24,220 nucleotides of DNA from JAGTRP01 sp050259815 (GCA_050259815.1 JBLNBI010000247.1:1-24220), one strand, 5' to 3'. Positions 6,563 to 15,575 are shown, numbered from the stretch's first letter. Notes: generated by a model from the letters alone, not told the origin. Program-made: numbers and translations.

Positions 6563-9500
6563 ATGAAAATTCAAGAAAAATTGCATTGGCTGGCCGGCCT
6601 CCTGTTATTTCTCTTCCTTGCCGATGCCGCCTGGGCGGTGACCTGCACCTCACGGACCTCGGGAAACTGGAGCTCGAACAATACCTGGAATTGCGGTACC
6701 GGCAACCGGAACGGCCCCCCGGCCAGCGGCGATACGGTCGTGGTCAATAATGCGGTGACTCTCGACGTCAATACGCCCAATCTCGCCTCGCTCACGGTCA
6801 ATACGGGCGATTCGATTACTGGAACCGCGTACGCCATCAATCTCACGGGCAACCTGACGGTCAGTGGAACGGGGGCAATCACCGCCGGCAGCATCGCCCT
6901 CCAGGGAGATTCCACCTGGACCGGCACCGGAACAGGGACGGTTTCGCTCAACTACCTAGACCTCAACTGGAAAAAGCTCGTCCTGAGCAGCGGCAGCACG
7001 CTGACGATATCCCTTCAGAACGCCAATCCCATCCAGGATATAGCTGCCTCCTCGTTCAACTACGGGGCGCCGGCCAACGCCACGGCAACCGTCTACCTGA
7101 ACGGCACAGCGCAGGCCGTCCCGACCCTCAATATCCAGTATCCGAACCTGCGGTTGGGTGGGGGAGTCAAGAGCGTGCAGGCGGGCATCCTTACCGTGCT
7201 GGGTGATATCGTGATCAATAGTGGGGCAACGCTGGATGCGACTACCCACAGCAATTCCGATTCCTATCTGGCCGGTGACCTCACCATTAACGGGACTTTC
7301 AACTCCGGCGACGGCTGGTGGATCTTGAATGGCAGTACCGCCCAGAATATTTCTGCTACCGCGAGCTTCTCTTACTTGGAATTGAGCAATGCTGCCGGAC
7401 TGGACGCCGCAGGCAACCTGACCATCGGTCCGAGCGGCAATGGCAGTCTCAAACTGACTGCCGGCAAAGTCCGTATGGGCAGCAATACCCTGGTCGTCGG
7501 CGTTTCGTGCGACTGGGCCGGCTGGCTGACTCGTAGCGCGGGCTCCTGGGTGCAGGGGAAAATGCAGCTTTCTTTCCCAAATTATCCTGCCACCTGCACC
7601 TTCCCCATTGGCGACGCCAACGATTACGCCCCGCTGACCCTAGCCCATTCCTGGCATTCGGGGAACATGAACGGCAGCGTATCAGCCGAGACGGTGGGGA
7701 GCGATCATCCGGATACGGTGAGCGGTACTTCGGGGATTTCCGCCAGCCGGGGTGTCAATCGCTACTGGAAACTCAATCCTGTCACCAACGGAAGCAACTT
7801 CAGCAATTTTGACGTCACGTTGCAGTATTGCAACGGCACGGACGGCGGCGACTGCATGGTCAATGATGTGGACCCCAGTGCCAATAGCGCCAGTTTCGTC
7901 GTGGCAGAGAAGGTTTCAAGCACGTGGAGTACGCCGAGCAGTTCGGCGGTGACTCTCTCTCCCCCGGATGCCGCCCGCAAGGTGACGGCTATTTCCTCTT
8001 TCGGCGACTTTGCCATCGGCCAGGCCGGCAACGGCTGCGAACCTCCGAGTAACGTACCCAACGGTGTCGTCGTCAGCTGTCAGTGCGATTCTTTTGGCCG
8101 GACCACCCTCAATCCCTCGACCATTTTCGGCAGCAACTGGATTCCCTCGACCAGCGACCAGACGGGCATCCTGCCCCGCATCGTCAATCAAGGGTACCTC
8201 CGCCTGACGGAGAATACGAATAACAATGCCAAGGCGGTTACGGTGCCCGGCATTTTCCCGGCGGCCGGCAACTACATATCGGTCGAGTTCAAGCACTATG
8301 CCTACAATGGCATCAACAATAGCACTTATGGGGCGGACGGCATTGCCGTCATCCTTTCTGATTACTCCAAACCAGCCGTGCCCGGGGCCTATGGCGGCTC
8401 CTTGGGATATGCCCAGAAAGATGTTTCTTGTTCGGGGGGTACCGGCACCTGCCCCGGCTTTGCCGGCGGCTGGATCGGCGTGGGTATCGACGAGTACGGC
8501 AACTACCAGAATCCGACGGAAGGACGGGTGAACGGTCGCGGTGCTATCACGAACTCGGTTGCCGTGCGAGGCTCCGGGTCCGGGACAACCGGCTACGCTG
8601 AACTGGACGGTACCAACAGTCTGACACCGGGGATTTCCAACCGGGCTTCGACGACACCCGCCTACGGATATACCTACCAAGTGATCGTGGATGCCCGCAG
8701 CGCCGCTGCGGCCACTCCCTCCACCTCGGTAATCGTCAACCGTGACACCGGTTCCGGTTATAGCAATATCATCAACATCAGCAATGTGTTCTCCTCCGCG
8801 CCGACGAGCTATCCCCAGGCAGCCGTACCGGATAACTGGCAGATTTCCTTCACCGGGTCCACCGGGGGGTCGACAAACATCCATGAGATCGGCGGCCTCA
8901 AGATCTGTGCCCAGATCATGGCGCCGACCACCGGCGGAATCGCGAGCGGGTTCAATGCGATAGACGAGGACTACGGGAATCCGGCCTCGGCACCCGTTGC
9001 CGTCCAGAGCTACCTGACCGGGCACATCTTCACCAAGCTGGTTGGCGTTCCCTTTAAGCTTGATGTCGCAGCTATCTCGAACAACCAGATCGTCACCACC
9101 TACGCTGCTTCCGGCACCAAGTCGGTAACGGTCAAGCTGGTCGACAACACCGATGGTGTGTGCGTCCTTGATGCCAGCCAGAGCGGTTACTGCAACAGCA
9201 CATGCACGGCCAAGAGCGCCGTATCCGGCGGTAGCCAGACTCTCAGCTTTGCCTCAACCGACAAGGGCCAGAAACAATCGGCCAATTTCACCCTCACCTC
9301 GGCCTACTCTAACCTGGTGGCTGTAATTTCCGACGGATCTACGACAGCCTGCTCGACGGACAGCTTTTCAGTTCGGCCGACCAGCGTTTCCGGCGTTACC
9401 CTGACCGCCTCCGGTAACCCTTTGACCTTTGCGGCCGGCAGTGGTCAGTTCTCTTTGATTGCCACGGTGCCCGGGTTTAATGCCATTGACCCCATCCGGT

Positions 9501-11149
9501 ACAACGGCACGTTGAAGATCGCCAATGGTGGTATTTCCGGCTCCCCGGTGGCCGGTACCTTGTCTAGCTCGGTTTTTCTCGCCGCTGCTCCCGTATTGAA
9601 TACCACCGACGCGGCAGCGACGGCTACCAACCTGACTTACAGTGAGGTCGGGACCTTCCTGTTGAAAGGGTACGATCCGGCCGCCGATACCACCTCCACC
9701 CGGGGAATCTACGATGATACCTGGACAGCGGTCGACAGCCCTGCAACCATCAACGACTGCATCGTGGGTAGTTACAGCAACACCAAGATCAACGGCAAGT
9801 ACGGCTGCAATTTCGGCCTATACGTAACAGGAAGCGGCGGTCCCAGTAGCCCCGCGTTTGGCCGTTTTATTCCCCACCATTTTGGCGTTTCGGGGGCCGT
9901 GGTGCCGCGCAGCGATCTCCTGACCGCGGGCAGCATCAACTCCGGCAGCACCAGTCTGACTGTCGGGTCCGCATCTGCTTTGGCTGTCGGGCGGCAGATC
10001 AGCATCCAGGGTGCCGGGGCGGGTGGCGCGCCGCTGACGGCCACGGTCACCGCCATCGCAGGGACTGCCGTCACGTTGAGTGCGGCCGCCGGTAGTTCGG
10101 TGAGCGGCGCAACCGTATCCCCCGTGCCCTCCGACACCTTCTCCTATATGGATGAGCCCATGGCAGTCACGCTGACCGTCACTGCCTACAATGCGGGCGA
10201 CAGCGTCACCCAGAATTACGCCGGCAGCTCCGCTCAGCTCGATGCTGCCACTCTGAACGCCTCCGCCTACGCCCCCTGGTTGACCACTGGTTGCTCAGGT
10301 ACGAGCCAGTGCATGGGTCTGGGGGCGGTAAACGGATCGACCCCGCTGTCTAGCCGCCTTGCCGTGGATACCGCGAGCACCGGCAGTGCCGTGCCAACCA
10401 GTTCCTGGAGTGCCGGCGTGGGGACCTTCAAGTTGTTCCTCAAGCTGACTCGGGGAAGCTCTGCGGACGGTCCTTACACTGCACTCAATCTGGGGGCGAA
10501 GCCCCGGGATAGCGACGGGGTCACTCTGCCGCCTGAAACCTCGACCGATACGGCACACTGTGCTGACATTGATGTGACCAACGGCAGCACGAGCACCAGT
10601 TGTTTCAGCGCTTCTTCGACTGAAGACAATCTGCGTCGGCGCGTTGCTACCATTGATGTACGGTATGGCCGTCTGTGGCTAGGTAATGCCTATGGCTCAG
10701 AATACCTGCCCCTCAAGATGCCCATGCAGACGCAGTACTGGAATGGTAGCGCCTGGGTGCAAAACACTGCTGATAGCCAGACAACCTTGAAAGTGCCGGT
10801 CAACTCGGTGCCGGGGGTGGCTACCGACGGCTTGCGCTTCAACGACTCCGGCCCGCGCAATCACCTGGATGCAGGGGAAGTTATCACGCGGATGGGGGGG
10901 GCATCGCCGGGGGCTGCCACCAACCTTACTACCGGCAACTCCAAGGTGACAGGCGGCGATGCTCGACTATGGTTAACCAACAAAGATGAAGCCGTGAAAG
11001 GGCCGGGGGAGGGTAACTATGGCTATGTGGACATCATCGGTGCCAATCTCGGCGCTCCAACTTGGCTACCTGTGACCGGAAACGCCCGCGCCTGCTTCGG
11101 CGCTTGCGGCCCTCGGTCCCCGGTGATCTATTTTAGAGAGAACTATTGA
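6563..11149 (+). CDS. mshQ: giant secreted MshQ adhesin-like protein with lectin-like and DUF6701 regions
   Basis: This protein of 1528 residues probably sits at or near the pilus tip. The ATG at 6563 follows a strong ribosome binding site (GGGAGGGA) and gives a classic signal peptide, MKIQEKLHWLAGLLLFLF to AWA, cleaved before VTCTS. Residues about 20-330 are a repetitive, Thr/Asn/Gly-rich beta region (SLTVNTGDSITG, LTVSGTGAI), like autotransporter-type beta-helix proteins. Residues about 500-787 resemble an L-type (legume) lectin fold: GADGIAVILSD near 590-600, GGSLGYAQ, and GWIGVGIDEYGN near 636-647. From about 810 to the end runs the conserved MshQ C-terminal region (DUF6701): LTGHIFTKLVGVPFKLDV, GRFIPHHFGV, PRNHLD and the final TGNARACFGACGPRSPVIY. 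That region contains an apparent extra module at about 1117-1190. Order and family are well supported; the lectin assignment is by eye. Confidence 0.9.
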   Translation: MKIQEKLHWLAGLLLFLFLADAAWAVTCTSRTSGNWSSNNTWNCGTGNRNGPPASGDTVVVNNAVTLDVNTPNLASLTVNTGDSITGTAYAINLTGNLTVSGTGAITAGSIALQGDSTWTGTGTGTVSLNYLDLNWKKLVLSSGSTLTISLQNANPIQDIAASSFNYGAPANATATVYLNGTAQAVPTLNIQYPNLRLGGGVKSVQAGILTVLGDIVINSGATLDATTHSNSDSYLAGDLTINGTFNSGDGWWILNGSTAQNISATASFSYLELSNAAGLDAAGNLTIGPSGNGSLKLTAGKVRMGSNTLVVGVSCDWAGWLTRSAGSWVQGKMQLSFPNYPATCTFPIGDANDYAPLTLAHSWHSGNMNGSVSAETVGSDHPDTVSGTSGISASRGVNRYWKLNPVTNGSNFSNFDVTLQYCNGTDGGDCMVNDVDPSANSASFVVAEKVSSTWSTPSSSAVTLSPPDAARKVTAISSFGDFAIGQAGNGCEPPSNVPNGVVVSCQCDSFGRTTLNPSTIFGSNWIPSTSDQTGILPRIVNQGYLRLTENTNNNAKAVTVPGIFPAAGNYISVEFKHYAYNGINNSTYGADGIAVILSDYSKPAVPGAYGGSLGYAQKDVSCSGGTGTCPGFAGGWIGVGIDEYGNYQNPTEGRVNGRGAITNSVAVRGSGSGTTGYAELDGTNSLTPGISNRASTTPAYGYTYQVIVDARSAAAATPSTSVIVNRDTGSGYSNIINISNVFSSAPTSYPQAAVPDNWQISFTGSTGGSTNIHEIGGLKICAQIMAPTTGGIASGFNAIDEDYGNPASAPVAVQSYLTGHIFTKLVGVPFKLDVAAISNNQIVTTYAASGTKSVTVKLVDNTDGVCVLDASQSGYCNSTCTAKSAVSGGSQTLSFASTDKGQKQSANFTLTSAYSNLVAVISDGSTTACSTDSFSVRPTSVSGVTLTASGNPLTFAAGSGQFSLIATVPGFNAIDPIRYNGTLKIANGGISGSPVAGTLSSSVFLAAAPVLNTTDAAATATNLTYSEVGTFLLKGYDPAADTTSTRGIYDDTWTAVDSPATINDCIVGSYSNTKINGKYGCNFGLYVTGSGGPSSPAFGRFIPHHFGVSGAVVPRSDLLTAGSINSGSTSLTVGSASALAVGRQISIQGAGAGGAPLTATVTAIAGTAVTLSAAAGSSVSGATVSPVPSDTFSYMDEPMAVTLTVTAYNAGDSVTQNYAGSSAQLDAATLNASAYAPWLTTGCSGTSQCMGLGAVNGSTPLSSRLAVDTASTGSAVPTSSWSAGVGTFKLFLKLTRGSSADGPYTALNLGAKPRDSDGVTLPPETSTDTAHCADIDVTNGSTSTSCFSASSTEDNLRRRVATIDVRYGRLWLGNAYGSEYLPLKMPMQTQYWNGSAWVQNTADSQTTLKVPVNSVPGVATDGLRFNDSGPRNHLDAGEVITRMGGASPGAATNLTTGNSKVTGGDARLWLTNKDEAVKGPGEGNYGYVDIIGANLGAPTWLPVTGNARACFGACGPRSPVIYFRENY

Positions 11150-11164
11150 TGCGGTGAAAAAACC

Positions 11165-11193
11165 TTGTTATTTAGAGTCTTAGAATATATCCT
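11165..11193 (+). promoter_or_regulatory. candidate promoter upstream of mshI
   Basis: The 71-base gap between mshQ and mshI is strikingly AT-rich. TTGTTA (11165-11170) and TATCCT (11188-11193) each match the sigma-70 consensus at four of six positions, with a 17-base spacer. A transcript would start near 11200, leaving about 20 leader bases before mshI with GGTGG as ribosome binding site. This could give the downstream machinery genes their own transcription. It rests on motif match only. Confidence 0.35.
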
Positions 11194-11220
11194 TCACAAA
11201 AATCTTTAGTTGGTGGATTA

Positions 11221-12159
11221 ATGCTCCCAGTCTTGCGAGCAAAAAGAGTTCAGGGATGGATGGCGGTGGTGCGCCATGGCAAGCGCATCGACCTTGCCCA
11301 TGTCGTCCGGTCGGAGAGCGGTCGTCCCGAGATTCGTCTCCTGGATTCGTTCCAGGTCGAGGCGGGTGAGGTCGACGCCCTGGAGCGTCTCAGGGCTGCC
11401 CGCAACTTGAAGACCTATCACTGTGCCACCCTTCTGTCGGAGGGCGATTACCGCCTCCTCCAAATCGATGCCCCGTCCGTACCCCAGGAAGAGCGCGTAC
11501 AGGCGGCCCGGTGGCGCCTAAAGGACATGGTCGATTTCGCCGTGGAAGATGCGGCTATCGGTCTGCTGGATATCCCGGTCAAGGACAACGGGCTCGGCCG
11601 CCAGCCGGCTGCTTTTGCCGTCATCGCACCCTCGCGGATTGTCGGCGACCAGATGAGGCTGTTCGACGCGGCCAAGGTGCCCCTCGAAGCCATCGACATT
11701 CCGGAGCTTGCCCAGCGCAACGTTGCCGCGCTCTTCGAGGAGCCGAACCGGGGTCTGGCTTTCCTGGGCTTGACGAACGGAGATGGGTTGCTGACCATTA
11801 CCTATGACGGCGAGCTCTATCTGTCCCGCCGGATCGAGGTGTCCCTCAAGGCCCTGGCCGAAGCCGACGGCGAGCGCCGGCAGATGCTGCTTGAACGGCT
11901 TGTCCTGGAGTTGCAGCGCACCCTGGACAATTTCGACCGCCAGTTCAACTTCATTTCCGTGGCCCGCATGGTGGTGGCCAGCGAAGCCGCTGTCGATGGC
12001 CTGATGGAATCTTTGCGGGAAAATCTCTACGTCCCGGTGGAGGCCATGGATCTGTCTGCCGTGGCGGATTTTCCGTCTATCCCCGAGTTGAAAAATCCTG
12101 AGCGCCAGGCCCAGTGCCTGCGCTCCATCGGCGCCGCCCTGCGGGACGAGGCAGCATGA
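11221..12159 (+). CDS. mshI: MshI, PilM-like cytoplasmic actin-fold protein
   Basis: This 312-residue protein has the character of MshI/PilM pilus assembly proteins, which sit on the cytoplasmic face and link to the PilN-like membrane protein. Visible features are the N-terminal stretch with GWMAVVRHGKRIDLAHV, the segment RWRLKDMVDFAVEDAAIGLLDIP (the typical 'W-x-L-x-D-x2-D' region of MshI), AVIAPSRIVGDQMRLF, and a later strand pair ITYDGELYLSRRIEV. There is no transmembrane segment. The start has GGTGG nearby. It overlaps the next gene by four bases (ATGA). Vibrio MshI is longer; here the membrane-bound part is encoded as a separate gene directly downstream. Confidence 0.85.
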   Translation: MLPVLRAKRVQGWMAVVRHGKRIDLAHVVRSESGRPEIRLLDSFQVEAGEVDALERLRAARNLKTYHCATLLSEGDYRLLQIDAPSVPQEERVQAARWRLKDMVDFAVEDAAIGLLDIPVKDNGLGRQPAAFAVIAPSRIVGDQMRLFDAAKVPLEAIDIPELAQRNVAALFEEPNRGLAFLGLTNGDGLLTITYDGELYLSRRIEVSLKALAEADGERRQMLLERLVLELQRTLDNFDRQFNFISVARMVVASEAAVDGLMESLRENLYVPVEAMDLSAVADFPSIPELKNPERQAQCLRSIGAALRDEAA

Positions 12160-12785
12160 GCCAGCAAATCAATCTCCTCCTCCCGGAATTGCGCCCTCGG
12201 CATGACTGGCTGGCGTTCCCGTCGGTGATGGCCATGGCCGCCTTCGGCTTGGCCGTCATGTTGATTGCTGCCGCCTGGGGCTTTTTCCGGGTGCAGACGC
12301 TTTCGGCCGCCCAAAACCAGTTGGACGGCGAGGCCAAGACCCTTCAGCAGCAGGTGCAGAGCCTAAGCCAGCAGATAGCCAGCCGCCAGGGAAATCCTGC
12401 CCTGCAGGATCAAATCAATCGCCTGAAGGATATGTTGCAGCAACGGGACGCCATTCTTTCGGTAGTGGAAGCCGGAAAACTCACCCCGGGGTCCGGCTAT
12501 GCGGAAGTGATGCGCGGATTCGCCAGGCAGACCATGGATGGACTCTGGCTGACGGAGTTTTCATTTTCCGGCAGCGACGCCCGGATTCGTGGCCGCCTTA
12601 CCGATCCTTCCCTGCTTCCCCTGTACATCCGTCGACTGAACGGCGAGAGCGTTTTCCAGGGGCGCAGGTTCGCAGCCCTGAATATGACTGATGGTCTTTC
12701 CAGCACTGCGGCCGCAGCCGCGCCGCGTTACACGGAGTTCGTCCTGACCAGCGATCTGGCGAACCAGGAAGGCAACAAGCCATGA
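12156..12785 (+). CDS. PilN-like MSHA assembly protein (second MshI part)
   Basis: This 209-residue protein opens with MSQQINLLLPELRPR, the conserved N-terminal peptide of PilN (Q-x-N-L-L-P), which in type IVa pili docks into PilM. One transmembrane segment follows near residues 20-45 (MAMAAFGLAVMLIAAAWGFF), then a coiled coil (LQQQVQSLSQQIASR, about 60-100) and a ferredoxin-like periplasmic domain (LWLTEFSFSGSDARIRGRLTD). The ATG at 12156 overlaps the mshI stop. The open frame continues upstream inside mshI but out of any homology. It is the inner-membrane partner of the MshI and MshJ neighbours; no standard msh letter is certain. Confidence 0.82.
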   Translation: MSQQINLLLPELRPRHDWLAFPSVMAMAAFGLAVMLIAAAWGFFRVQTLSAAQNQLDGEAKTLQQQVQSLSQQIASRQGNPALQDQINRLKDMLQQRDAILSVVEAGKLTPGSGYAEVMRGFARQTMDGLWLTEFSFSGSDARIRGRLTDPSLLPLYIRRLNGESVFQGRRFAALNMTDGLSSTAAAAAPRYTEFVLTSDLANQEGNKP

Positions 12786-13462
12786 GCGGGGTAAAGCAAG
12801 CCTGGAACAAACTGGCTGCCCGTTATGGGGCTTTCTCCCTGCGGGAACGGCGCCTGATCGCGGCGGCCCTGGTGATCGGACCGCTCATGGCGGTTTACAC
12901 GCTGCTGGTTGAACCCCAATCGATCCGGGCCAAGGGACTCGAGCGGACTATCGCTCAGCAGCGGATGACGATGGGGGATCTGTCTTCCCAGTTGGCTGCC
13001 CTGCAGGCGCAGAGCCAGGTGGATCCCGACGCTGCCCGCAAGGCGGAACTTGCGGCGCTGCAACAGCAGTTGGGGACCGTGGATGAGCGCCTGAAGAAGC
13101 TCCAGGATTCCCTGGTTCCCCCCGCGGAGATGAATGGGCTCCTGGAGCGGCTGCTTTCCAGGCATTCCGGTCTCCGTTTGATCAGCCTTAAGACCCTTCC
13201 GCCGGAGAGCATTCTCGGAGCGAAGGCAGGCGCAGAAGGAAAGCCGCTATCCGGGCAGGACTTCAACGTCTATCGGCATGGTGTGGAACTGCAGCTGGAA
13301 GGCAGCTACCCCGAAATGCTGTCCTACCTTAACCAATTGGAAAAATCCGACAAGAAGATCTTGTGGGGCTCGCTTAATTTCTCGGTGGTCGAACATCCCA
13401 GATCCAGGATGACTATCACCGTTCATACCTTGGGAGCCGATAAGGCATGGCTGGCCCTATGA
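12782..13462 (+). CDS. mshJ: MSHA biogenesis protein MshJ (PilO/GspM-like)
   Basis: This 226-residue bitopic inner-membrane protein has a cytoplasmic N-terminal stretch with SLRERRLIAAALVIGPLMAVY (the family's 'R-E-R' before the membrane segment near residues 22-40), then a long coiled coil, about residues 55-115, rich in Gln, Ala and Leu (LQQQLGTVDERLKKLQDSL). A periplasmic domain with LRLISLKTLPPE and ELQLEGSYPEMLSYLNQLE follows, as in PilO and MshJ. Start and stop overlap both neighbours in ATGA fashion, so it is tightly coupled with them. It most likely pairs with the PilN-like protein to form the periplasmic alignment complex. Confidence 0.87.
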   Translation: MSGVKQAWNKLAARYGAFSLRERRLIAAALVIGPLMAVYTLLVEPQSIRAKGLERTIAQQRMTMGDLSSQLAALQAQSQVDPDAARKAELAALQQQLGTVDERLKKLQDSLVPPAEMNGLLERLLSRHSGLRLISLKTLPPESILGAKAGAEGKPLSGQDFNVYRHGVELQLEGSYPEMLSYLNQLEKSDKKILWGSLNFSVVEHPRSRMTITVHTLGADKAWLAL

Positions 13463-13848
13463 AGACTGCGACCATCCTTTTCCTGGGGCTGTTGGCGGGC
13501 GTATCGACGGTGTCGGCGGAGGAAGGAGGGGCTCTTCCCGATCCTACCAGGCCCCCCTTGATGCTGTCCGGGGCCGGCGGAGGGGGCGCGAACGGCGCCG
13601 AGGCGGGCATGCGCCTGCAGTCCGTCCTGAATCCGAAGGGGAATCGGCCGACGGCCATCATCAGCGGCCAGGTCGTGCGCGTCGGAGAAAAAGTGGGAGA
13701 AGCGCGACTGGTTCGCGTGAGCGAGAATGAAGCGGTCTTGCGGGGCCCCGGGGGGGTGGAACGCCTGTATCTTGTTTCCGAAGTGAGCAAGAAATATGTC
13801 GATCCGAAGGCCGCTGCCGTGGAAAACGAAAAAAGGAAAAAACCATGA
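13459..13848 (+). CDS. mshK: MSHA biogenesis protein MshK (PilP/GspC-like periplasmic protein)
   Basis: This is a small exported protein of 129 residues. The ATG at 13459 makes the four-base overlap (ATGA) seen at other junctions of this operon and gives a clean signal peptide, MKTATILFLGLLAGVSTVSA, before EEGG. An in-frame ATG at 13447, preceded by GGGAG, is a fair alternative and adds four residues. The mature part starts with LPDPTRPP, the typical 'DPTRPP' peptide of MshK, followed by a small beta domain (TAIISGQVVRVGEKVGEARLVRV) like PilP/GspC homology regions. It probably bridges the inner-membrane MshJ complex and the secretin MshL encoded next, with a four-base overlap. Confidence 0.86.
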   Translation: MKTATILFLGLLAGVSTVSAEEGGALPDPTRPPLMLSGAGGGGANGAEAGMRLQSVLNPKGNRPTAIISGQVVRVGEKVGEARLVRVSENEAVLRGPGGVERLYLVSEVSKKYVDPKAAAVENEKRKKP

Positions 13849-15575
13849 GAACAGCCTGGATCGCCCTTCTAGGGGCCATCCTGCTATCAGGGTGCGATAG
13901 CATGCAAATGCGTTCCGGCGACGCCTTTGATCGCGTCGGCCAGGAACTGAAGAGCGCGGCGGACAGCAAGCGCCGTGCGGCGCCGTCGTCCGACGCGGTC
14001 GGCAAGGCGATGATGCCGCCGCTCCAGTTGGAGGACTCCGTCGCGGTAGCCAAGCCCGAGCCCCGTTTCGACCTAGCGGTGAACAATGCGCCGGCCACCC
14101 AGGTCTTCATGGCCTTGGTGGCGGGAACCCGCTACAGCATGCTGTTCCCGCCTGAACTGTCCGGAAATGTGACCTTGAACCTGAAGAGCGTCACGGTGCG
14201 GGAGGCTCTGGACGCCATCCGGGAAATCTACGGCTACGAGTACAAGATCCAGGGCTCCCGGATCATCATCCAGCCCAACACCATGCAGTCGCGCATCTTC
14301 CAGATCAACTACCTGGCCGGCCGGCGGCAGGGGACGAGCGATATGCGGATTACGTCCACTTCGCCCACCAGCACGCCTAGCACCGGCGCCACCGGGACTG
14401 CGGCTACGGGAACGACCACCCCCACCCCCACAACGGGCGGCGTGACCACCGGCACCGCGGATTCGAGCCGGGTCAGAACCTTTTCCGACAACGACTTCTG
14501 GAAGGATTTGCTGTCTGCCCTCAACACCATTATTGGGAATGGCGAAGGGCGTAGCGTCATTCTCAACTCCATGTCCGGCGTCGTTTTGGTAAAAGCAATG
14601 CCTTCCGAGCTGCGCGCGGTGGAAAATTATCTCAAGGCCACCCAGCTGATGGTGGAGCGCCAGGTGATGCTGGAGGCGAAAGTCCTAGAAGTGTCCCTTT
14701 CCGAGTCCTTCCAAACGGGGGTTAACTGGACTAAGTTCAGCGGTAACGATCAGCGTTGGGCGGTTGGTGTGGCCGGATCGTCAACCTCGTTGAATGGTGG
14801 AACGGCGGCCATCAGTGCGGGCACTCCCGGTGGTGGTACCATTGCTGCCTTGCCCGGCAAGGCTGGGGCCATCGCATCAACTGCCACCAAGGGCTTCTTT
14901 GGTTTGGCCTTCCAGTCGAAGGACTTCTCTTCCATCCTCTCCTTCCTGGAAACCCAGGGCGACCTTCAGGTTCTGTCCAGCCCCCGCATCGCTACCCTGA
15001 ACAATCAGAAGGCCGTTCTGAAGGTGGGGGCCGACGACTATTACGTGACCAATATTTCCGGAACCACCACGACCAACAGCGCCGGTGGCAGCACGACCAC
15101 GCCGACCATCACCCTGCAGCCCTTCTTCTCAGGAATTGCTCTGGACGTGACGCCCCAGATCGACGACCAAGGCAATATCATCCTTCATGTCCATCCCGTG
15201 GTGACCGTGGTTGAGGAAAAGCAGAAGCTCATCAGAACTGGCACCCTCGGCGGAGACATAACCCTTCCGCTGGCGTCCAGCACCATCAACGAAACCGACG
15301 CCATCGTACGTGTCCAGGACGGCCACATTGCCGCCATTGGCGGTCTCATGAAGCAGCGGCAGTCCCGTGATCGTGACGGTCTTCCCATGATCAGCCGGGA
15401 TCCTGTCCTGGGGAATTTGTTTGGACAGAAGGCCTCTGCCAGCACCAAGCAAGAACTGGTCATCCTCATCAAGGCGACCATCATCCAGAGCGAGGAATCC
15501 TGGCGGCAGGATGTCCTTGATGCGCAAGAGAGGATGCAGGGGATGGATCCGCGCAAGGCGGCCGCTCTCCCGTAA
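13845..15575 (+). CDS. mshL: outer-membrane secretin lipoprotein MshL
   Basis: This 576-residue secretin forms the outer-membrane pore for the pilus. The signal peptide ends in a lipobox, LLSGC, with Cys near residue 17. An N-terminal STN-like domain (FDLAVNNAPATQVFMALVAGTRYSMLF, about 70-110) and a secretin N domain follow, then a low-complexity Thr/Ser/Pro/Gly linker near residues 168-205, and the secretin core (MLEAKVLEVSLSESFQTGVNW; LQVLSSPRIATLNNQKAVLKVG; LDVTPQIDDQGNIILHVHP; IAAIGGLMKQRQ; LPMISRDPVLGNLFG; KQELVILIKATII). It starts inside the mshK stop (ATGA). Length and motifs are as expected for the family. Confidence 0.95.
   Translation: MRTAWIALLGAILLSGCDSMQMRSGDAFDRVGQELKSAADSKRRAAPSSDAVGKAMMPPLQLEDSVAVAKPEPRFDLAVNNAPATQVFMALVAGTRYSMLFPPELSGNVTLNLKSVTVREALDAIREIYGYEYKIQGSRIIIQPNTMQSRIFQINYLAGRRQGTSDMRITSTSPTSTPSTGATGTAATGTTTPTPTTGGVTTGTADSSRVRTFSDNDFWKDLLSALNTIIGNGEGRSVILNSMSGVVLVKAMPSELRAVENYLKATQLMVERQVMLEAKVLEVSLSESFQTGVNWTKFSGNDQRWAVGVAGSSTSLNGGTAAISAGTPGGGTIAALPGKAGAIASTATKGFFGLAFQSKDFSSILSFLETQGDLQVLSSPRIATLNNQKAVLKVGADDYYVTNISGTTTTNSAGGSTTTPTITLQPFFSGIALDVTPQIDDQGNIILHVHPVVTVVEEKQKLIRTGTLGGDITLPLASSTINETDAIVRVQDGHIAAIGGLMKQRQSRDRDGLPMISRDPVLGNLFGQKASASTKQELVILIKATIIQSEESWRQDVLDAQERMQGMDPRKAAALP

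Noticed and set aside
7916..9025. Open frame of 369 codons on the minus strand inside mshQ
   Set aside because: Gly/Arg-rich translation without domains, antisense to a frame with a signal peptide and conserved regions; a GC-rich shadow frame.
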